This document shows, piece after piece, positions 39,509 through 52,202 of a DNA stretch of 64,000 bases (position 1 is the first letter of the stretch; each line of letters opens with the position of its first letter). The notes below the pieces were generated by a model. The model was given only the letters and a program-made list of their open reading frames with translations, was not told the origin of the DNA and ran no database searches. Both the position numbers and the translations under genes were made by a program. The DNA is from Chitinophagales bacterium (GTDB lineage Bacteria; Bacteroidota; Bacteroidia; Chitinophagales; CAIOSU01). The DNA lies in assembly GCA_026003335.1 (NCBI GenBank), contig BPHB01000002.1, forward strand, positions 62,001 to 126,000, given 5' to 3'.

Positions 39509-42500
39509 TTATTCTGCTTCCACTTTTTTCTCCTGCGCTTCTTTGAGCATTTTGGATTCTTCAATCCGCTCCAGTTCTTCTTTTGAACCCACAATGAGCT
39601 TGTCAAACTCCCGCAGGCCAGTACCTGCCGGTATGCGATGACCTACGATGACATTTTCCTTTAAGCCGGTCAGGTCATCTTCAGCAGCCGCAATAGAAGC
39701 GGTACTCAACACCTTGGTGGTTTCCTGGAACGATGCGGCAGATATCCAGCTCTTGGTACCCAGCGAAGCCCTGGTTATACCTTGCAGCAGCGGGTAAGAA
39801 GTGGCCGGTACAGCGTCACGCACTTCCACCAGTTTTTTGTCATTTCTGCGAAGCATTGAATTTTCTTCTCTCAGTTGCCGCACAGTCACAATCTGACCTA
39901 CTTTCAGATTCTGTGAATCACCCGCATTGGTGACCACTTTCTTGTCGTAAATGTTGTCGTTTTCCTCAATGAAGTCAAACTTGTCAACGGCTTCGCCTTC
40001 CAGGAACTTTGTGTCACCGGCATCCATGATAACGACCTTACGCATCATTCTGCGTACGATAACCTCAATGTGTTTATCATTGATTTTTACCCCTTGCAGG
40101 CGATACACTTCCTGAATTTCATTTACCAGATATTCCTGCACGGCTGAGGGTCCCTTAATTGCCAGAATATCATTGGGGGTAATAGCACCTTCAGAAAGAG
40201 GAGCACCGGCTTTTACAAAGTCATTTTCCTGCACCAGAATATGTTTGGTAAGCGGAACCAGATATCTCTTTTGTGTTCCATCTTTAGCTTCCACGATAAT
40301 TTCGCGGTTTCCTCTCTTTATTGCTCCGAAGCTGACTACCCCATCTATTTCAGAAACTACAGCCGGATTAGCCGGATTGCGTGCTTCAAACAACTCGGTT
40401 ACGCGTGGAAGACCACCGGTAATATCCCTTACTTTACCGATGACACGAGGGATTTTCACCAGCACATCACCGGCTTCCACTTCCTGGCCGTCATTTACAA
40501 CCACGTGGGCGCCTACCGGTATGTTGTAGGTTTTGGATTCTTCTTTTTTACCAAGGATAACAATAGCCGGAATTTTCCTCTTGTCCCGCGATTCAATGAT
40601 AACTTTTTCACGGTGACCGGTTTGTTCGTCTGCTTCTTCGCGATAGGTAACGCCTTCAATAATGTTATCAAACTTCACCTTACCGGACATTTCTGAGAGC
40701 ATCACCGCATTGAACGGATCCCAGGTGCACAACACATCGCCCTTGCTTACCTTTTGGCCATCTTTTACCAGCAACACCGCCCCATAAGGCACATTGTTGG
40801 TACTGAGGTTTTTCCCTGTTTTAGGATCATTGATTTTGATTTCTCCGGTTCGGCCGATAACCTTCATTACCTTTTCTCCGGTTTCGCTTTCATTTTTCAC
40901 TACCTTGATCCCGTCATATTCCACTACTCCGTCAAATTTTGCCTGCAACTGTGATTCCGTGGCAATGTTGGAAGCCACACCACCCACGTGGAAGGTACGG
41001 AGGGTAAGCTGTGTTCCCGGCTCTCCAATAGACTGGGCGGCAATGATACCTACAGCATCTCCTTTCTGAGCCATCCGGTTGGTCGCCAGGTTTCGTCCAT
41101 AGCATTTAACACATACTCCCTGCCGTGTTTCGCACGTAAGCACAGAACGTATTTCCACGGATTCAATGGCAGAATTTTCTATTTCCATCGCCAGAGCTTC
41201 ATCAATTTCATTGCCTGCCTTGACGATGATTTTGCCTGTCACCGGATCTTCTATGTCATAGAGGGCTACACGGCCGATGATGCGGTCGTAGAGAGGCTCT
41301 ACCACTTCTTCGTTGTCTTTAAGGGCCGAGATGGAGATGCCCCTAAGTGTTCCGCAATCTTCTTCGGTAATCACCACATCCTGGGCAACATCCACCAGTC
41401 TGCGGGTAAGATATCCGGCATCTGCCGTTTTAAGAGCGGTGTCAGCCAATCCTTTGCGTGCACCGTGTGTGGAGATGAAGTATTCCAGCACGGACAACCC
41501 TTCCTTTAAGTTGGCCAGAATAGGGTTTTCAATAATTTCTGCTCCGGTGGAGCCAGATTTTCTGGGTTTCTGCATCAGCCCGCGCATGCCGCTGAGCTGC
41601 CTGATTTGCTCTTTGGAGCCGCGCGCCCCGGAATCCAGCATCATGTAAACAGAGTTAAAGCCCTGCTGGTCTTTTTTGAGATGTTCCAGCACAGTTTCCG
41701 TCAAGCGGGTATTCACGCGGGTCCATATGTCAATAATCTGATTGTAGCGTTCGTTGTTGGTGATGAAACCCTGCTCATAGTTTTCCTGCACCTGATCTAC
41801 TTCCTCCTGTGCCTTCTGCAAAAGCACACTTTTCTCCGGTGGCACAATAAGGTCAGATAATTTAAATGAGAGTCCGCCCCTGTATGCCCAGCGGAAACCG
41901 AGGTTTTTAATATCATCCAGGAATTGAGCTGCCCGGGGCACGCTGGTGCGGTTGATAATTGTGCTGATAACCTGAGCTAACTGTTTTTTGGTAAGCAGCT
42001 TGTTGACAAAGCCCACTTCCTGGGGCACACATTCGTTGAAGAGCACGCGGCCTACGGTTGTTTCTATCAGCTTATCTTCCAGCTGACCGGCTTCATTGGC
42101 TACTTGGGCTTTTACCTTAATGCAGGCATGCAGGTCAACCTTGCCTTCATTAAAAGCAATGACGACTTCGTCTTTGGAGTAAAATATTTTGCCTTCACCT
42201 CGTACTTTTTCCTCTGGAGTGCTTCTCTTCTCCTTGGTAAGGTAATACAGTCCAAGCACCATATCCTGAGAGGGAAGTGTGATTGGAGTGCCGTTTTGCG
42301 GATTGAGGATGTTATGGGAAGAGAGCATCAGCAACTGTGCTTCTAGGATAGAGGCATAGCTAAGAGGTACGTGCACAGCCATCTGGTCACCGTCAAAGTC
42401 GGCATTGAAGGCCGTGCACACCAGCGGATGCAGCTGAATGGCTTTCCCCTCAATGAGCTTGGGCTGAAAGGCCTGAATGCTGAGGCGGTGCAACGTAGGG

Positions 42501-43837
42501 GCGCGGTTCAGCAGCACCGGATGCCCGCGGAGGATATTTTCCAGAATATCCCAGATGACGGGCTCTTTTCTATCAACAAGTTTCTTGGCAGACTTTACTG
42601 TTTTTACTATACCTCTTTCAATGAGCTTGCGGATAATGAAAGGCTTGAACAGTTCGGCTGCCATGTCTTTGGGCAATCCGCATTCGTGCAGTTTAAGTTC
42701 GGGGCCCACCACGATAACCGAACGGCCGGAGTAATCCACACGTTTACCCAGCAGGTTTTGGCGGAATCGTCCCTGTTTTCCTTTCAGGATGTCGCTTAAC
42801 GACTTAAGGGCTCTGCCTCCTTCTGCTTTAACGGCATTGGATTTTCTGGAATTGTCAAACAGGGAGTCCACGGCTTCCTGCAGCATGCGTTTTTCATTGC
42901 GTAAGATCACCTCCGGAGCCTTGATTTCAATAAGTCTTTTCAGTCGGTTATTGCGAATGATGACCCTCCTGTAAAGGTCATTCAGGTCGGAGCTGGCGAA
43001 GCGTCCTCCGTCCAGAGGCACCAGGGGACGTAATTCAGGCGGAACGACAGGGAGATATTGCACCACCATCCATTCGGGTTTGTTTTCCACGCGCATATTT
43101 GCGTTGCGGAAAGATTCCACCACGCTGAGGCGCTTAAGTGCTTCAGCTTTTCTTTGCTGAGAGGTTTCGGTGGCTGCGCTATTTCTGAGCTGATAGGAAA
43201 GGTCATCCAGGTTGATGCGAGCCAGCAGGTCACGGATGGCTTCAGCTCCCATACGGGCGATGAATTTGTTGGGATCTGAATCGTCCAGGTGCTGATTTTC
43301 TTTGGGCAGCTTCTCCAGAATTTCCAGATATTCTTCTTCGGTGAGCAAGGTGAGGTATTCAATCTTGGTGCCTTTGGCATCTGTGAATTCAGAAGCAGCC
43401 CCCGGTTGAATAACCACATAGCGCTCATAGTAAATAATCATTTCCAGCTTCTTGGATGATAATCCCAGCAGATAGCCGATTTTGTTGGGCAATGATTTGA
43501 AATACCAGATATGTACTACCGGTACGACCAGCTTGATGTGTCCTATTCTTTCTCTTCTTACTTTTTTCTCGGTTACTTCCACACCGCAGCGGTCGCAGAC
43601 AATGCCTTTATAGCGGATTCTTTTGTACTTGCCGCAATAGCACTCGTAGTCCTTCGTTGGGCCAAAAATACGTTCACAAAACAGGCCATCCATTTCAGGC
43701 TTGTAGGTGCGGTAGTTGATGGTTTCCGGCTTTTTTACTTCCCCGTATGATTTTTCCAAAATATCATCGGGAGAAGCAAGGCGAAGGATGATTTTGGAAA
43801 AATTGGGATTAAACTTTTGCTGTTTGTTGAACGGCAT
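39509..43837 (-). CDS. rpoC: RNA polymerase beta' subunit
   Basis: 1442 residues. N-terminal zinc-binding [20 protein letters not shown], catalytic [12 protein letters not shown] with three Asp, and the second zinc cluster (CGTLRGI, then [16 protein letters not shown]). The C-terminus carries the late [16 protein letters not shown] segment and a Glu/Lys-rich end. It follows rpoB by about 40 bases. Confidence 0.98.
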   Translation of the reverse strand: MPFNKQQKFNPNFSKIILRLASPDDILEKSYGEVKKPETINYRTYKPEMDGLFCERIFGPTKDYECYCGKYKRIRYKGIVCDRCGVEVTEKKVRRERIGHIKLVVPVVHIWYFKSLPNKIGYLLGLSSKKLEMIIYYERYVVIQPGAASEFTDAKGTKIEYLTLLTEEEYLEILEKLPKENQHLDDSDPNKFIARMGAEAIRDLLARINLDDLSYQLRNSAATETSQQRKAEALKRLSVVESFRNANMRVENKPEWMVVQYLPVVPPELRPLVPLDGGRFASSDLNDLYRRVIIRNNRLKRLIEIKAPEVILRNEKRMLQEAVDSLFDNSRKSNAVKAEGGRALKSLSDILKGKQGRFRQNLLGKRVDYSGRSVIVVGPELKLHECGLPKDMAAELFKPFIIRKLIERGIVKTVKSAKKLVDRKEPVIWDILENILRGHPVLLNRAPTLHRLSIQAFQPKLIEGKAIQLHPLVCTAFNADFDGDQMAVHVPLSYASILEAQLLMLSSHNILNPQNGTPITLPSQDMVLGLYYLTKEKRSTPEEKVRGEGKIFYSKDEVVIAFNEGKVDLHACIKVKAQVANEAGQLEDKLIETTVGRVLFNECVPQEVGFVNKLLTKKQLAQVISTIINRTSVPRAAQFLDDIKNLGFRWAYRGGLSFKLSDLIVPPEKSVLLQKAQEEVDQVQENYEQGFITNNERYNQIIDIWTRVNTRLTETVLEHLKKDQQGFNSVYMMLDSGARGSKEQIRQLSGMRGLMQKPRKSGSTGAEIIENPILANLKEGLSVLEYFISTHGARKGLADTALKTADAGYLTRRLVDVAQDVVITEEDCGTLRGISISALKDNEEVVEPLYDRIIGRVALYDIEDPVTGKIIVKAGNEIDEALAMEIENSAIESVEIRSVLTCETRQGVCVKCYGRNLATNRMAQKGDAVGIIAAQSIGEPGTQLTLRTFHVGGVASNIATESQLQAKFDGVVEYDGIKVVKNESETGEKVMKVIGRTGEIKINDPKTGKNLSTNNVPYGAVLLVKDGQKVSKGDVLCTWDPFNAVMLSEMSGKVKFDNIIEGVTYREEADEQTGHREKVIIESRDKRKIPAIVILGKKEESKTYNIPVGAHVVVNDGQEVEAGDVLVKIPRVIGKVRDITGGLPRVTELFEARNPANPAVVSEIDGVVSFGAIKRGNREIIVEAKDGTQKRYLVPLTKHILVQENDFVKAGAPLSEGAITPNDILAIKGPSAVQEYLVNEIQEVYRLQGVKINDKHIEVIVRRMMRKVVIMDAGDTKFLEGEAVDKFDFIEENDNIYDKKVVTNAGDSQNLKVGQIVTVRQLREENSMLRRNDKKLVEVRDAVPATSYPLLQGITRASLGTKSWISAASFQETTKVLSTASIAAAEDDLTGLKENVIVGHRIPAGTGLREFDKLIVGSKEELERIEESKMLKEAQEKKVEAE

Positions 43838-43877
43838 TTATGTATGTTTTTTTCAGTTCGGTTAAACAATTTTTTTA

Positions 43878-46800
43878 TCAGATGAAATCCAGTTCCAGGC
43901 TTAGTCCACGCAACTCATGCACCAGCACATTGAATGATTCCGGAACACCGGGGCGCGGGAGGTTATCTCCTTTGACAATAGCCTCATAGGCTTTTGCCCG
44001 TCCGACAATATCATCTGACTTGACGGTGAGCAGTTCCTGGAGGATGTTGGAGGCGCCATAGGCTTCCAGTGCCCATACTTCCATTTCACCCAGACGCTGA
44101 CCACCAAACTGGGCTTTACCTCCCAAGGGTTGCTGGGTAATGAGGGAGTAGGGACCGATGGAGCGTGCGTGCATTTTATCATCCACCATATGCGACAGTT
44201 TAAGCATATAAATGACTCCTACAGTTGCTTTCTGGTGGAAACGCTCACCGGTTTCTCCGTCATAGAGATAGGTTTGGCCCAGCGCTGGGAGGCCGGCTTT
44301 TTCAATCTCCTTGTTAATTTCTTCTGCTGTAGCCCCGTCAAAGATGGGGGTGGCATATTTCACTCCCAGTTTTTTGCCTGCCCATCCCAGCACGGTTTCA
44401 TAAATCTGACCGAGATTCATTCGGGAAGGTACACCGAGGGGGTTGAGCACAATGTCCACCGGGGTGCCGTCTTCCAGAAACGGCATGTCTTCCACTCTTA
44501 CGATTTTAGCTACAATGCCTTTATTACCGTGGCGACCGGCCAGCTTATCGCCTACTTTGAGTTTGCGTTTTTTAGCCAGGTATACTTTTGCCAGCTTCAG
44601 CACGCCAGAGGGCAACTCATCTCCGATGCTGATATTGAATTTTTCACGTTTATACCTTCCGGTTTCCTCGTTGACTTTGAGTTTGTAGTTATGCAGAAGC
44701 GTTTTTACCAGCCTGTTGGTTCTGCTATCTGAGGTCCAATTGTTGGGGTCAATGTTGTCATACTCTACTGCAGAGAGCACTTTCTGGGAGAACTTGGTGC
44801 CTTTGGGGATGAGTTCTTCTTTGAAGGTGCTGTAAACCCCGTTGGAGGTCATTCCCTGCAGCAGCACCAGGAGTTTCTTAACCAGAATGTCTTTAAGTTC
44901 TTCCAATGCTTTTGCATGTTCTTTATCCAGCTTTTCAAGGGCCGCTTTTTCGCGAGCTTTGTAGTTTTTGTCTTTTTTGGTACGGGAGAATAGTTTGGTA
45001 TCAATTACTACTCCCTCAACCGAAGGGGGCACTTTCAGAGAAGCATCTTTCACGTCACCGGCCTTATCGCCAAAGATGGCCCGCAGGAGTTTCTCTTCAG
45101 GCGTGGGGTCTGATTCGCCTTTCGGGGTAATCTTTCCGATAAGAATATCCCCTTCCTTGACCGTAGCTCCTACACGGATGATGCCGTTTTGATCCAAGTC
45201 TTTGGTGGCTTCTTCACTCACGTTGGGAATATCGGAGGTCAGCTCTTCTTCTCCCAGCTTGGTATCTCTTACCTGAAGTTCATACGATTCAATGACAATG
45301 GAGGTGAATACGTCTTCGGTAACGAGGCGTTCGGAGACTACGATAGCATCTTCAAAGTTGTATCCTTTCCAAGGCATGAAGGCCACCATGAGGTTTCTGC
45401 CGAGGGCAAGCTCACCGTTTTGTGTGGCAAAGCCTTCACACAGAATCTGCCCCTTTTTCACCCGCTCACCTTTTCTGACGATGGGTTTGAGGTTGATGCA
45501 GGTGTTTTGATTGGTTTTTCGGAACTTGGTAAGGGAGTAGCTCTTTTTGTTGCTGTCAAAGGAGACCAGCTGATCTTCATCGCTGAAATCATAGCTGATG
45601 ATGATTTCATTTGCATCCACATAGTCCACAACACCATTGGCTTCAGCAGTAAGCAGTATGCGGGAATCTTCAGCCACCAGTTTTTCAAATCCCGTTCCGA
45701 CAATGGGCGCTTCCGGACGCAAAAGGGGGACAGCCTGCCGCTGCATGTTGGAACCCATCAGGGCGCGATTGGCATCGTCATGTTCCAGAAAGGGGATCAG
45801 CGATGCCGAAATGCCCACAATCTGGTTGGGGGCAATATCCATATACTCCACATTGTCGGGAGGCAATATGGGGAAGTCGCCTTCTTTGCGGCATTTCACC
45901 CGGTCATTGAGAAATTTGCCTTTTTCATCAATGGGGGCATTGGACTGTGCAATTACCTTGTCATCTTCTTCTTCAGCGGACAGATAAACAGGTCTTTCCT
46001 CTACTTTGACCTTTCCTTTTTCTACTTTACGATAAGGGGTTTCTATGAAACCCATTTTATTAATCTTTGCATGCACACACAGGGTGGAAATGAGGCCAAT
46101 GTTGGGGCCTTCCGGGGTTTCAATGGTGCAGAGGCGACCGTAGTGTGAATAGTGTACGTCACGGACTTCAAAGCCTGCTCTTTCGCGGGATAGTCCTCCG
46201 GGTCCTAATGCCGATATTCTTCTTTTATGGGTAATTTCAGCCAGCGGGTTGGTTTGGTCCAGAAACTGGGATAGCTGGCTGGTACCGAAGAAGGAGTTGA
46301 TTACTGAAGAAAGGGTGCGGGCATTGATAAGGTCAATGGGTGTGAAGACTTCATTATCGCGTACGTTCATGCGCTCACGGATGGTTCTGGCCATGCGGGC
46401 CAGCCCCACGCCAAATTGCGCATAAAGTTGTTCGCCTACGGTTCTTACACGCCTGTTGCTCAGATGGTCAATGTCATCAATTTCGGCTTTTCCGTTGCAG
46501 AGCTGTACAAGATATTTGACGATTTCAATGATGTCCTGCTTGGTAAGCACGCGGACGGAGATGTCAACATCCAGCTTGAGCTTTTTGTTGATTTTGTAGC
46601 GCCCTACTTCACCGAGGTCATAGCGTTTGTCGGAGAAGAAAAGTTTGTCAATAATGCCGCGGGCAGTTTCCTCGTCAGGAGGATCAGTGCCGCGCAGTTG
46701 ACGATAGATATGCTGCACAGCTTCCAATTCGGAGTTAGAAGTATCTTTTTGCAGGGTATTATAAATGATAGAATAATCTCCACTGACGTCTTCTCGCTGG

Positions 46801-47687
46801 ATAATGACGGAAGTAACGCCTACTTCCTGAATTTGGGCGATATTTTCTTCGTCCAATACAGTATCGCGTTCTAGGATAACTTCGTTTCGCTCAATAGAAA
46901 CTACTTCTCCGGTATCCTCATCCACAAAATCTTCTACCCAGCTTCTCAATACGCGGGCTGCAAGACGTCTGCCTATCAGTTTTCTAAGGTTTTTCTGATT
47001 GACTTCCACTTCATCGGACAGGCCAAACAGCTGAAGTATGTCGCGGTCAGTATCATAGCCAATGGCCCGCAGCAGCGTGGTGACCGGGAATTTCTTTTTC
47101 CGGTCAATGTAGGCGTACATGACGTTGTTGATATCTGTAGCAAATTCCATCCATGCTCCTTTGAAGGGGATGACTCGTGCAGAGTAGATCTTGGTGCCGT
47201 TGGGGTGGAAACTTTGACCGAAGAAAACGCCCGGGGAGCGGTGCAGCTGGGATACGACAATGCGTTCGGCACCATTGATGACAAAGGTGCCTTTGGGAGT
47301 CATGTAGGGAATGTTGCCCAGGAACACATCTTGGACGATGGTTTCAAAATCTTCGTGTTCGGGGTCGTTACAGGAGAGTTTGAGTTTGGCTTTCAGCGGA
47401 ACGCTATAAGTCAGCCCCCGATCAAGACATTCTTCAATGGAGTAGCGAGGAGGATCCACGAAGTAGTCCAGAAATTCCAGGATAAAAATATTTCTGGCGT
47501 CAGTAATGGGGAAATTCTCCATGAAAACCTTAAAGAGGCCCTCGTTTTGGCGGTTTTCCGGAGTGGTATCAAGCTGAAAAAAATCTCTGAAAGATTGCAG
47601 TTGTATGTCCAATAGGTCAGGATATTCTATGCCTTTAGAGATTTTTCCAAAGTTAATGCGTTCCGGTACGGATGGGCTTTTTGTCAT
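43878..47687 (-). CDS. rpoB: RNA polymerase beta subunit
   Basis: 1269 residues from ATG 47687 ([15 protein letters not shown]); a GTG at 47699 would add four residues. The rifampicin region is wild type: [20 protein letters not shown] followed by [15 protein letters not shown]. Other landmarks: [34 protein letters not shown] and [18 protein letters not shown]. It lies 188 bases downstream of rplL, across a strongly structured spacer. Confidence 0.98.
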   Translation of the reverse strand: MTKSPSVPERINFGKISKGIEYPDLLDIQLQSFRDFFQLDTTPENRQNEGLFKVFMENFPITDARNIFILEFLDYFVDPPRYSIEECLDRGLTYSVPLKAKLKLSCNDPEHEDFETIVQDVFLGNIPYMTPKGTFVINGAERIVVSQLHRSPGVFFGQSFHPNGTKIYSARVIPFKGAWMEFATDINNVMYAYIDRKKKFPVTTLLRAIGYDTDRDILQLFGLSDEVEVNQKNLRKLIGRRLAARVLRSWVEDFVDEDTGEVVSIERNEVILERDTVLDEENIAQIQEVGVTSVIIQREDVSGDYSIIYNTLQKDTSNSELEAVQHIYRQLRGTDPPDEETARGIIDKLFFSDKRYDLGEVGRYKINKKLKLDVDISVRVLTKQDIIEIVKYLVQLCNGKAEIDDIDHLSNRRVRTVGEQLYAQFGVGLARMARTIRERMNVRDNEVFTPIDLINARTLSSVINSFFGTSQLSQFLDQTNPLAEITHKRRISALGPGGLSRERAGFEVRDVHYSHYGRLCTIETPEGPNIGLISTLCVHAKINKMGFIETPYRKVEKGKVKVEERPVYLSAEEEDDKVIAQSNAPIDEKGKFLNDRVKCRKEGDFPILPPDNVEYMDIAPNQIVGISASLIPFLEHDDANRALMGSNMQRQAVPLLRPEAPIVGTGFEKLVAEDSRILLTAEANGVVDYVDANEIIISYDFSDEDQLVSFDSNKKSYSLTKFRKTNQNTCINLKPIVRKGERVKKGQILCEGFATQNGELALGRNLMVAFMPWKGYNFEDAIVVSERLVTEDVFTSIVIESYELQVRDTKLGEEELTSDIPNVSEEATKDLDQNGIIRVGATVKEGDILIGKITPKGESDPTPEEKLLRAIFGDKAGDVKDASLKVPPSVEGVVIDTKLFSRTKKDKNYKAREKAALEKLDKEHAKALEELKDILVKKLLVLLQGMTSNGVYSTFKEELIPKGTKFSQKVLSAVEYDNIDPNNWTSDSRTNRLVKTLLHNYKLKVNEETGRYKREKFNISIGDELPSGVLKLAKVYLAKKRKLKVGDKLAGRHGNKGIVAKIVRVEDMPFLEDGTPVDIVLNPLGVPSRMNLGQIYETVLGWAGKKLGVKYATPIFDGATAEEINKEIEKAGLPALGQTYLYDGETGERFHQKATVGVIYMLKLSHMVDDKMHARSIGPYSLITQQPLGGKAQFGGQRLGEMEVWALEAYGASNILQELLTVKSDDIVGRAKAYEAIVKGDNLPRPGVPESFNVLVHELRGLSLELDFI

Positions 47688-47720
47688 ATTCAGATGCACA
47701 TTTATGTTAAAAGTTAAAAT

Positions 47721-47822
47721 CGGAGCAGTCGGCTTTGGGTTAACAGCATGGCCTGTAAGCAGTTGTCACGCCTGAGGGGACAACCGCAGGTAGGGCCGGA
47801 TTGTAAGCCCGAAGCTGCTCCG
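47721..47822 (-). promoter_or_regulatory. Structured rplL-rpoB intergenic RNA element
   Basis: The ends pair: CGGAGCAG (47721-47728) with CTGCTCCG (47815-47822), continued by TCGG/CCGA and CTT/AAG after small bulges, about 15 bp in all. Inside, CCTG/CAGG and GTTGTC/GACAAC (47762-47767 with 47779-47784) form a second arm. The element fills the space between the rplL stop and the rpoB start and lacks a T run, so it is not a simple terminator. In E. coli this spacer holds an attenuator and an RNase III site; a similar role here is inference. Confidence 0.55.
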
Positions 47823-47875
47823 GCTTGAAAAAGCAAACAAAGAACAAAGGTGAAGCTTCATCCCTGTTGGGGGAT

Positions 47876-48262
47876 TTACTTCACTTCCACCTCAGCACCG
47901 GCTTCGGTGAGCTTTGCTTTGATGGATTCCGCTTCTTCTTTGGATACGCCCTCTTTGACCGGTTTGGGAGCACCATCTACGAGGTCTTTTGCCTCTTTCA
48001 ATCCGAGCCCGGTGAGTTCTTTAACCAGTTTTACGACATTGAGTTTTTGCCCTCCGGCATTTTTAAGAATCACATCGAAGGTGGTTTTTGCCTCCGCAGC
48101 AGGTGCAGCAGCTCCGCCTCCTGCCGCGCCTCCGGCAACGACCACAGCTCCGGCAGCAGCCGGCTCAATGCCATATTCTTCCTTAAGTATTTTTGCCAGT
48201 TCATTAACTTCCTTCACGGATAAGCCAACGAGTTGTTCTGCAAATGCTTTTAAATCAGCCAT
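47876..48262 (-). CDS. rplL: 50S ribosomal protein L7/L12
   Basis: 128 residues. The N-terminal dimerisation domain ([20 protein letters not shown]), an Ala/Gly-rich hinge ([15 protein letters not shown]) and the factor-binding C-terminal domain ([20 protein letters not shown]). The stalk protein that recruits EF-Tu and EF-G. Confidence 0.98.
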   Translation of the reverse strand: MADLKAFAEQLVGLSVKEVNELAKILKEEYGIEPAAAGAVVVAGGAAGGGAAAPAAEAKTTFDVILKNAGGQKLNVVKLVKELTGLGLKEAKDLVDGAPKPVKEGVSKEEAESIKAKLTEAGAEVEVK

Positions 48263-48290
48263 TGTTACAAGGGTTTTGAGTGTTTATAAA

Positions 48291-48821
48291 TCAATTAGGG
48301 TTATTTTCTTCCTTTTCTGAAAGGGTTTTGAGAATACCTGCCAGTTTATCTTTTCCGCTCAGGAGAGCAGCCAGCACGTTGCGGGCGGGTGATTGCAAAA
48401 GGCCGATAACTTCTCCTATGAGTTCTGACTTTGATTTCAGATTGGCTAGTACCTCCAGTTGTTCATCACCGGTATAAATTTCCGAATCAATACAGGCCGC
48501 TTTCAGGATAGGTTTGTCATGCTTTTCTCTGAACTTTTTGATGATTTTTGCCGGACTATTGGAAACCTCGGTAAAAAATAAGGTGGATTGTCCCTTGAGG
48601 ACCTGTTCCAGTTCATTTTGCTTATTGATGACCTCCAGGGCTTTATAGATAAGAGTGTTCTTTGCTACGCGCATTTCTACCCTGCTTTCATAGCAGAGAC
48701 GTCTGAGGGCATTTATTTCACCCACGGTAAGTCCGGAGGTGTCGGCCACATAAAAGTTGGGTGACTCGGAAAATTTCTTTTTTAACTCTTCTATAATCTG
48801 CTGTTTTTCCTCTCTGTTCAT
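48291..48821 (-). CDS. rplJ: 50S ribosomal protein L10
   Basis: 176 residues. MNREEKQQIIEELKKKFSES start, FYVADTSGLTVGEINALRRL motif and a C-terminal helix for L7/L12 binding. Only 11 bases separate it from rplA, so the long L10 leader known in enteric bacteria and firmicutes is absent here. Confidence 0.96.
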   Translation of the reverse strand: MNREEKQQIIEELKKKFSESPNFYVADTSGLTVGEINALRRLCYESRVEMRVAKNTLIYKALEVINKQNELEQVLKGQSTLFFTEVSNSPAKIIKKFREKHDKPILKAACIDSEIYTGDEQLEVLANLKSKSELIGEVIGLLQSPARNVLAALLSGKDKLAGILKTLSEKEENNPN

Positions 48822-48832
48822 TTTTTCAATAT

Positions 48833-49522
48833 TTATGCTACGGCTCTGGTATCAATTTTTATTCCCGGGCTCATTGTGCTTGCCAGGGTAATGCTTTTGA
48901 AATATTGTCCTTTGGCGGAAGCGGGTTTCATTTTTGCAATGGCATGAATGACTTCTCTGGCATTATCGCTTATCTGCTGAGGGGTAAACGATCCTCTGCC
49001 GATGGAGGCATGGATAATGCCTTGCTTATCTACTTTGAAAGATATCTTTCCCTTTTTTACTTCCTTTACGGTGTCGGCAACTTTAGTTGTTACTGTGCCG
49101 GATTTAGGGTTGGGCATGAGATTGCGCGGACCCAAAACGCGACCAAGACGGGCTATTTTGGGCATTACTTCCGGGGTGGCAATCACCACATCAAAATCAA
49201 GCCATCCTTTGGATATCTTATCAATATATTCATCCAAGCCAACGTAATCGGCTCCGGCCTGTTTGGCTTCTTCTTCCTGATCGGGGGTGCAAAGCACCAG
49301 TACTCTTTTTTGTTTACCGGTTCCATGCGGCAGGGTGACAGTGCCGCGGATGGACTGGTCTGCTTTTTTGGGGTCAATACCCAAACGCACATGCAGGTCT
49401 ACTGAAGGATCAAAGCGTGTGTGTATGAGTTCTTTGAGCAAAGCGGAAGCTTCTTCTAAGTTATAGAGCTTGGTTCTGTCCACCTTTCCCTGAATGCGTT
49501 TTCTGTATTTTGTTAGTTTCAC
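48833..49522 (-). CDS. rplA: 50S ribosomal protein L1 (GTG start)
   Basis: 229 residues from GTG 49522 ([20 protein letters not shown]), which fits the family length and avoids overlap with rplK. A TTG at 49558 would add 12 residues and overlap the rplK end by 19 bases. Signatures: [20 protein letters not shown] and [15 protein letters not shown]. No ATG exists near the N-terminus. Confidence 0.93.
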   Translation of the reverse strand: MKLTKYRKRIQGKVDRTKLYNLEEASALLKELIHTRFDPSVDLHVRLGIDPKKADQSIRGTVTLPHGTGKQKRVLVLCTPDQEEEAKQAGADYVGLDEYIDKISKGWLDFDVVIATPEVMPKIARLGRVLGPRNLMPNPKSGTVTTKVADTVKEVKKGKISFKVDKQGIIHASIGRGSFTPQQISDNAREVIHAIAKMKPASAKGQYFKSITLASTMSPGIKIDTRAVA

Positions 49523-49539
49523 GGCTTTTGCTTTGAAGT

Positions 49540-49989
49540 TTAAGAATTGTTTTCCCAAGGTGGTGTGCCGGTAATAGTCAACCCGATGCTGCGGGCTGTG
49601 CCGGCAATCATTTTCATGGCCGATTCCAGTTTAAAGGCATTAAGGTCGGGCATTTTTTCTTCTGCTATGGCTTTGATTTGGTCCCAGGTTACACTGCCCA
49701 CTTTGACACGATTTGACTGCGGGGAGCCTTTTTGAATTTTTGCTGCCTCCATGAGCAACACCGCAGCGGGCGGGGTTTTAATGACAAAATCAAATGACTT
49801 GTCATTGTAAACAGTAATTACCACAGGCAACACCTTCCCCTGCTTATCCTGGGTGCGGGCATTAAATTGCTTACAGAACTCCATGATGTTAACACCTTTG
49901 GAGCCCAAAGCCGGCCCTACCGGAGGAGCAGGGTTGGCCTGCCCACCCTTTATCTGTAATTTGATGTAGCCTTCAGCAACTTTTGCCAT
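49540..49989 (-). CDS. rplK: 50S ribosomal protein L11
   Basis: 149 residues. [20 protein letters not shown] (Pro-rich N-terminal domain) and the rRNA-binding C-terminal domain ending [16 protein letters not shown]. Part of the GTPase-associated centre and the RelA sensing site. Confidence 0.98.
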   Translation of the reverse strand: MAKVAEGYIKLQIKGGQANPAPPVGPALGSKGVNIMEFCKQFNARTQDKQGKVLPVVITVYNDKSFDFVIKTPPAAVLLMEAAKIQKGSPQSNRVKVGSVTWDQIKAIAEEKMPDLNAFKLESAMKMIAGTARSIGLTITGTPPWENNS

Positions 49990-49992
49990 GAA

Positions 49993-50565
49993 TTATGAAA
50001 TTTTTTCTACCTGCATAAAATTGAGCTCAACGGGTGTTCTGCGCCCGAAGATCTTCACAATAACTTTGAGTTTTTTCTTTTCTTCATTGATTTCTTCCAC
50101 TGTACCCAAAAAGTCATTAAAGGGGCCGTCAATAATGCGCACGGTTTCGTCAATGATAAACGGCTCCTGAATACTTTCTCCGGTTTCCTGCATTTCGTCC
50201 ACTTTACCGAGGATACGGTTTACTTCTGTTTTACGCAAAGGCACGGGTTTGTCTCTTTCTATAAAATGCATCACACCGGTAATATTCTGTAGTGCCTGCA
50301 CCATTTCAGGCGTAAGACCGCCTTTGACTACCTCCACTAGGACATATCCGGGGAAAAAGTTTCTTTCCTTAATGACCTTTTTGCCTTTTACAATTTTATA
50401 TACCTTTTCCATGGGGATGAGCACCTGTTTGACGATATGACCCCAGCCGGAACGCTTTACTTCATTTTCCACGTACTCTTTTACTTTGCGTTCTTTGCCG
50501 GCCAGGACCTTTAGTGCAAACCACTGGGTTTCCTGAGTAGTTGCAGTTTTTGCATCATCCCCCAT
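49993..50565 (-). CDS. nusG: Transcription termination/antitermination protein NusG
   Basis: 190 residues from ATG 50565 ([20 protein letters not shown]); a TTG at 50574 would overlap secE. NGN domain ([31 protein letters not shown]) and C-terminal KOW domain ([20 protein letters not shown]). It couples RNA polymerase to the ribosome and Rho. Confidence 0.96.
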   Translation of the reverse strand: MGDDAKTATTQETQWFALKVLAGKERKVKEYVENEVKRSGWGHIVKQVLIPMEKVYKIVKGKKVIKERNFFPGYVLVEVVKGGLTPEMVQALQNITGVMHFIERDKPVPLRKTEVNRILGKVDEMQETGESIQEPFIIDETVRIIDGPFNDFLGTVEEINEEKKKLKVIVKIFGRRTPVELNFMQVEKIS

Positions 50566-50570
50566 GGTGC

Positions 50571-50768
50571 TCAACCAATAATTATTTTGTAAATCATTTT
50601 CATCAGATTGCTGGATGCCTGATCCATCAGCAACACTACCAGTGCAATTATCAGGGACGCAACCAACACCACAACGGCACTGCTTTGTAACTCTTCCCAG
50701 GTGGGCCAGGTTACTTTATACAGTAGTTCGTTGTAGGCTTCTTTGATATATAATGTTAATCTGTTCAT
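50571..50768 (-). CDS. secE: Protein translocase subunit SecE
   Basis: 65 residues, short form: an amphipathic helix with YNELLYKVTWPTWEELQSSA followed by a single transmembrane helix (VVVLVASLIIALVVLLM). Partner of SecY. It lies 16 bases after tRNA-Trp in the same transcript. Confidence 0.95.
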   Translation of the reverse strand: MNRLTLYIKEAYNELLYKVTWPTWEELQSSAVVVLVASLIIALVVLLMDQASSNLMKMIYKIIIG

Positions 50769-50784
50769 ATCAGGTCTTAAAGCG

Positions 50785-50857
50785 CACGGGCGGAGAGGCT
50801 CGAACTCCCAGCCTGCGGTTTTGGAGACCGCTGCTCTACCAATTGAGCTACACCCGT
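50785..50857 (-). tRNA. tRNA-Trp (CCA anticodon)
   Basis: 73 bases. Acceptor ACGGGTG pairs with CGCCCGT, anticodon stem GCGGT/ACCGC with loop CTCCAAA (CCA), T loop TTCGAGC. The 3' CCA is not encoded. It lies between tuf and secE, as is usual in the phylum. Confidence 0.96.
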
Positions 50858-50867
50858 TTTAATCTGG

Positions 50868-52055
50868 CTACTTTATAATTTCAGTAACCTGACCAGCGCC
50901 CACGGTTCTACCGCCTTCACGGATTGCGAAACGCAGCCCCTTTTCCAGAGCAACCGGATAGATGAGCTTAACGGTAAGGGTTACATTATCACCCGGCATG
51001 ACCATTTCAACTCCATCAGGGAGCTTGATTTCGCCTGTGCAGTCGGTGGTTCTCAGATAGAATTGCGGCCGATAGTTATTGAAGAATGGGGTATGGCGCC
51101 CGCCTTCTTCTTTGCTGAGGATATACACTTCGCATTTAAACTCTGTATGCGGAGTAATGCTGCCCGGAGCACAAATAACCATTCCACGTCTGATCTGGTC
51201 TTTTTCAATACCGCGCAGGAGGATACCTACGTTATCTCCGGCTTCACCGGCATCCAGAATTTTTCTAAACATTTCCACTCCCGTACAGGTAGAGGTAAGT
51301 TTTTCGTATGACAGTCCGATGATTTCAACGGGGTCTCCGGTTTTAATTACACCTCTTTCAATTCTTCCGGTGGCAACCGTTCCGCGACCGGTGATGGAGA
51401 ATACGTCTTCTACCGGCATCAGGAAGGGTTTGTCAACAGGACGGGGCGGCACCGGAATGGTTTCGTCTACGGCTTTCATCAGCTCTTCTACTGACTTAAC
51501 TCCCTCGGGGTCACCCTGGAGTGCTTTCAGGGCTGAGCCACGTATAACCGGAATGTTGGCGCCATCAAATTGGTAGAAGGTAAGAAGCTCTCTGATTTCC
51601 ATTTCTACCAGGTCCAGCAGTTCAGGATCGTCTACGAGGTCTACTTTATTCATATAGACCACAATTTGCGGCACGCCTACCTGGCGGGCAAGGAGAATGT
51701 GTTCACGCGTCTGGGGCATGGGCCCGTCCGTAGCTGCCACCACGAGAATAGCGCCATCCATCTGGGCTGCACCTGTAACCATGTTTTTGATATAGTCAGC
51801 ATGACCGGGGCAGTCCACATGGGCATAGTGTCTTTTTTCAGTTTGGTATTCCACGTGGGCGGTGTTGATGGTTATACCTCTTTCTTTTTCTTCCGGTGCG
51901 GAGTCGATGGAATCGTAGGTTCTGCCTTCAGCCAGGCCTTTTTGAGCCAGAATTTGGGTGATGGCTGCTGTCAGAGTGGTTTTACCATGATCAACGTGCC
52001 CGATTGTACCAATGTTTACGTGAGGTTTGGTTTTCTCAAATTTTTCTTTTGCCAT
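50868..52055 (-). CDS. tuf: Elongation factor Tu
   Basis: 395 residues. GTPase motifs [22 protein letters not shown] and NKVDLV; domains II/III follow with [12 protein letters not shown] and the C-terminal [18 protein letters not shown]. It delivers aminoacyl-tRNA to the ribosome. It is flanked by tRNA genes on both sides and probably co-transcribed with them. It is the only tuf in the window; none follows fusA. Confidence 0.98.
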   Translation of the reverse strand: MAKEKFEKTKPHVNIGTIGHVDHGKTTLTAAITQILAQKGLAEGRTYDSIDSAPEEKERGITINTAHVEYQTEKRHYAHVDCPGHADYIKNMVTGAAQMDGAILVVAATDGPMPQTREHILLARQVGVPQIVVYMNKVDLVDDPELLDLVEMEIRELLTFYQFDGANIPVIRGSALKALQGDPEGVKSVEELMKAVDETIPVPPRPVDKPFLMPVEDVFSITGRGTVATGRIERGVIKTGDPVEIIGLSYEKLTSTCTGVEMFRKILDAGEAGDNVGILLRGIEKDQIRRGMVICAPGSITPHTEFKCEVYILSKEEGGRHTPFFNNYRPQFYLRTTDCTGEIKLPDGVEMVMPGDNVTLTVKLIYPVALEKGLRFAIREGGRTVGAGQVTEIIK

Positions 52056-52130
52056 AATGCTATTTGTTTAAAGAATCAGAGTTTATAATTGAAAAATACT
52101 TTTTGAATTCGTTTTGCCTTTGTAACTCAG

Positions 52131-52202
52131 AGCCGATGACGGGAATTGAACCCGTGACCTCTTCCTTACCAAGGAAACGCTCTACCCCTGAGCTACATCG
52201 GC
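52131..52202 (-). tRNA. tRNA-Thr (GGT anticodon)
   Basis: 72 bases. Acceptor GCCGATG/CATCGGC, anticodon loop TTGGTAA in stem TTTCC/GGAAG, T loop TTCAATT. CCA not encoded. First tRNA upstream of tuf. Confidence 0.96.

Noticed and set aside
45189-46148. 319-codon plus-strand frame within rpoB
   Set aside because: Entirely antisense to a conserved part of rpoB, with no recognisable domain.
34590-47687. Search for resistance substitutions in S12 and the rpoB rifampicin region
   Set aside because: All inspected key residues (S12 Lys pair; RpoB DQTN, THKRR, SALGPGG) are wild type.
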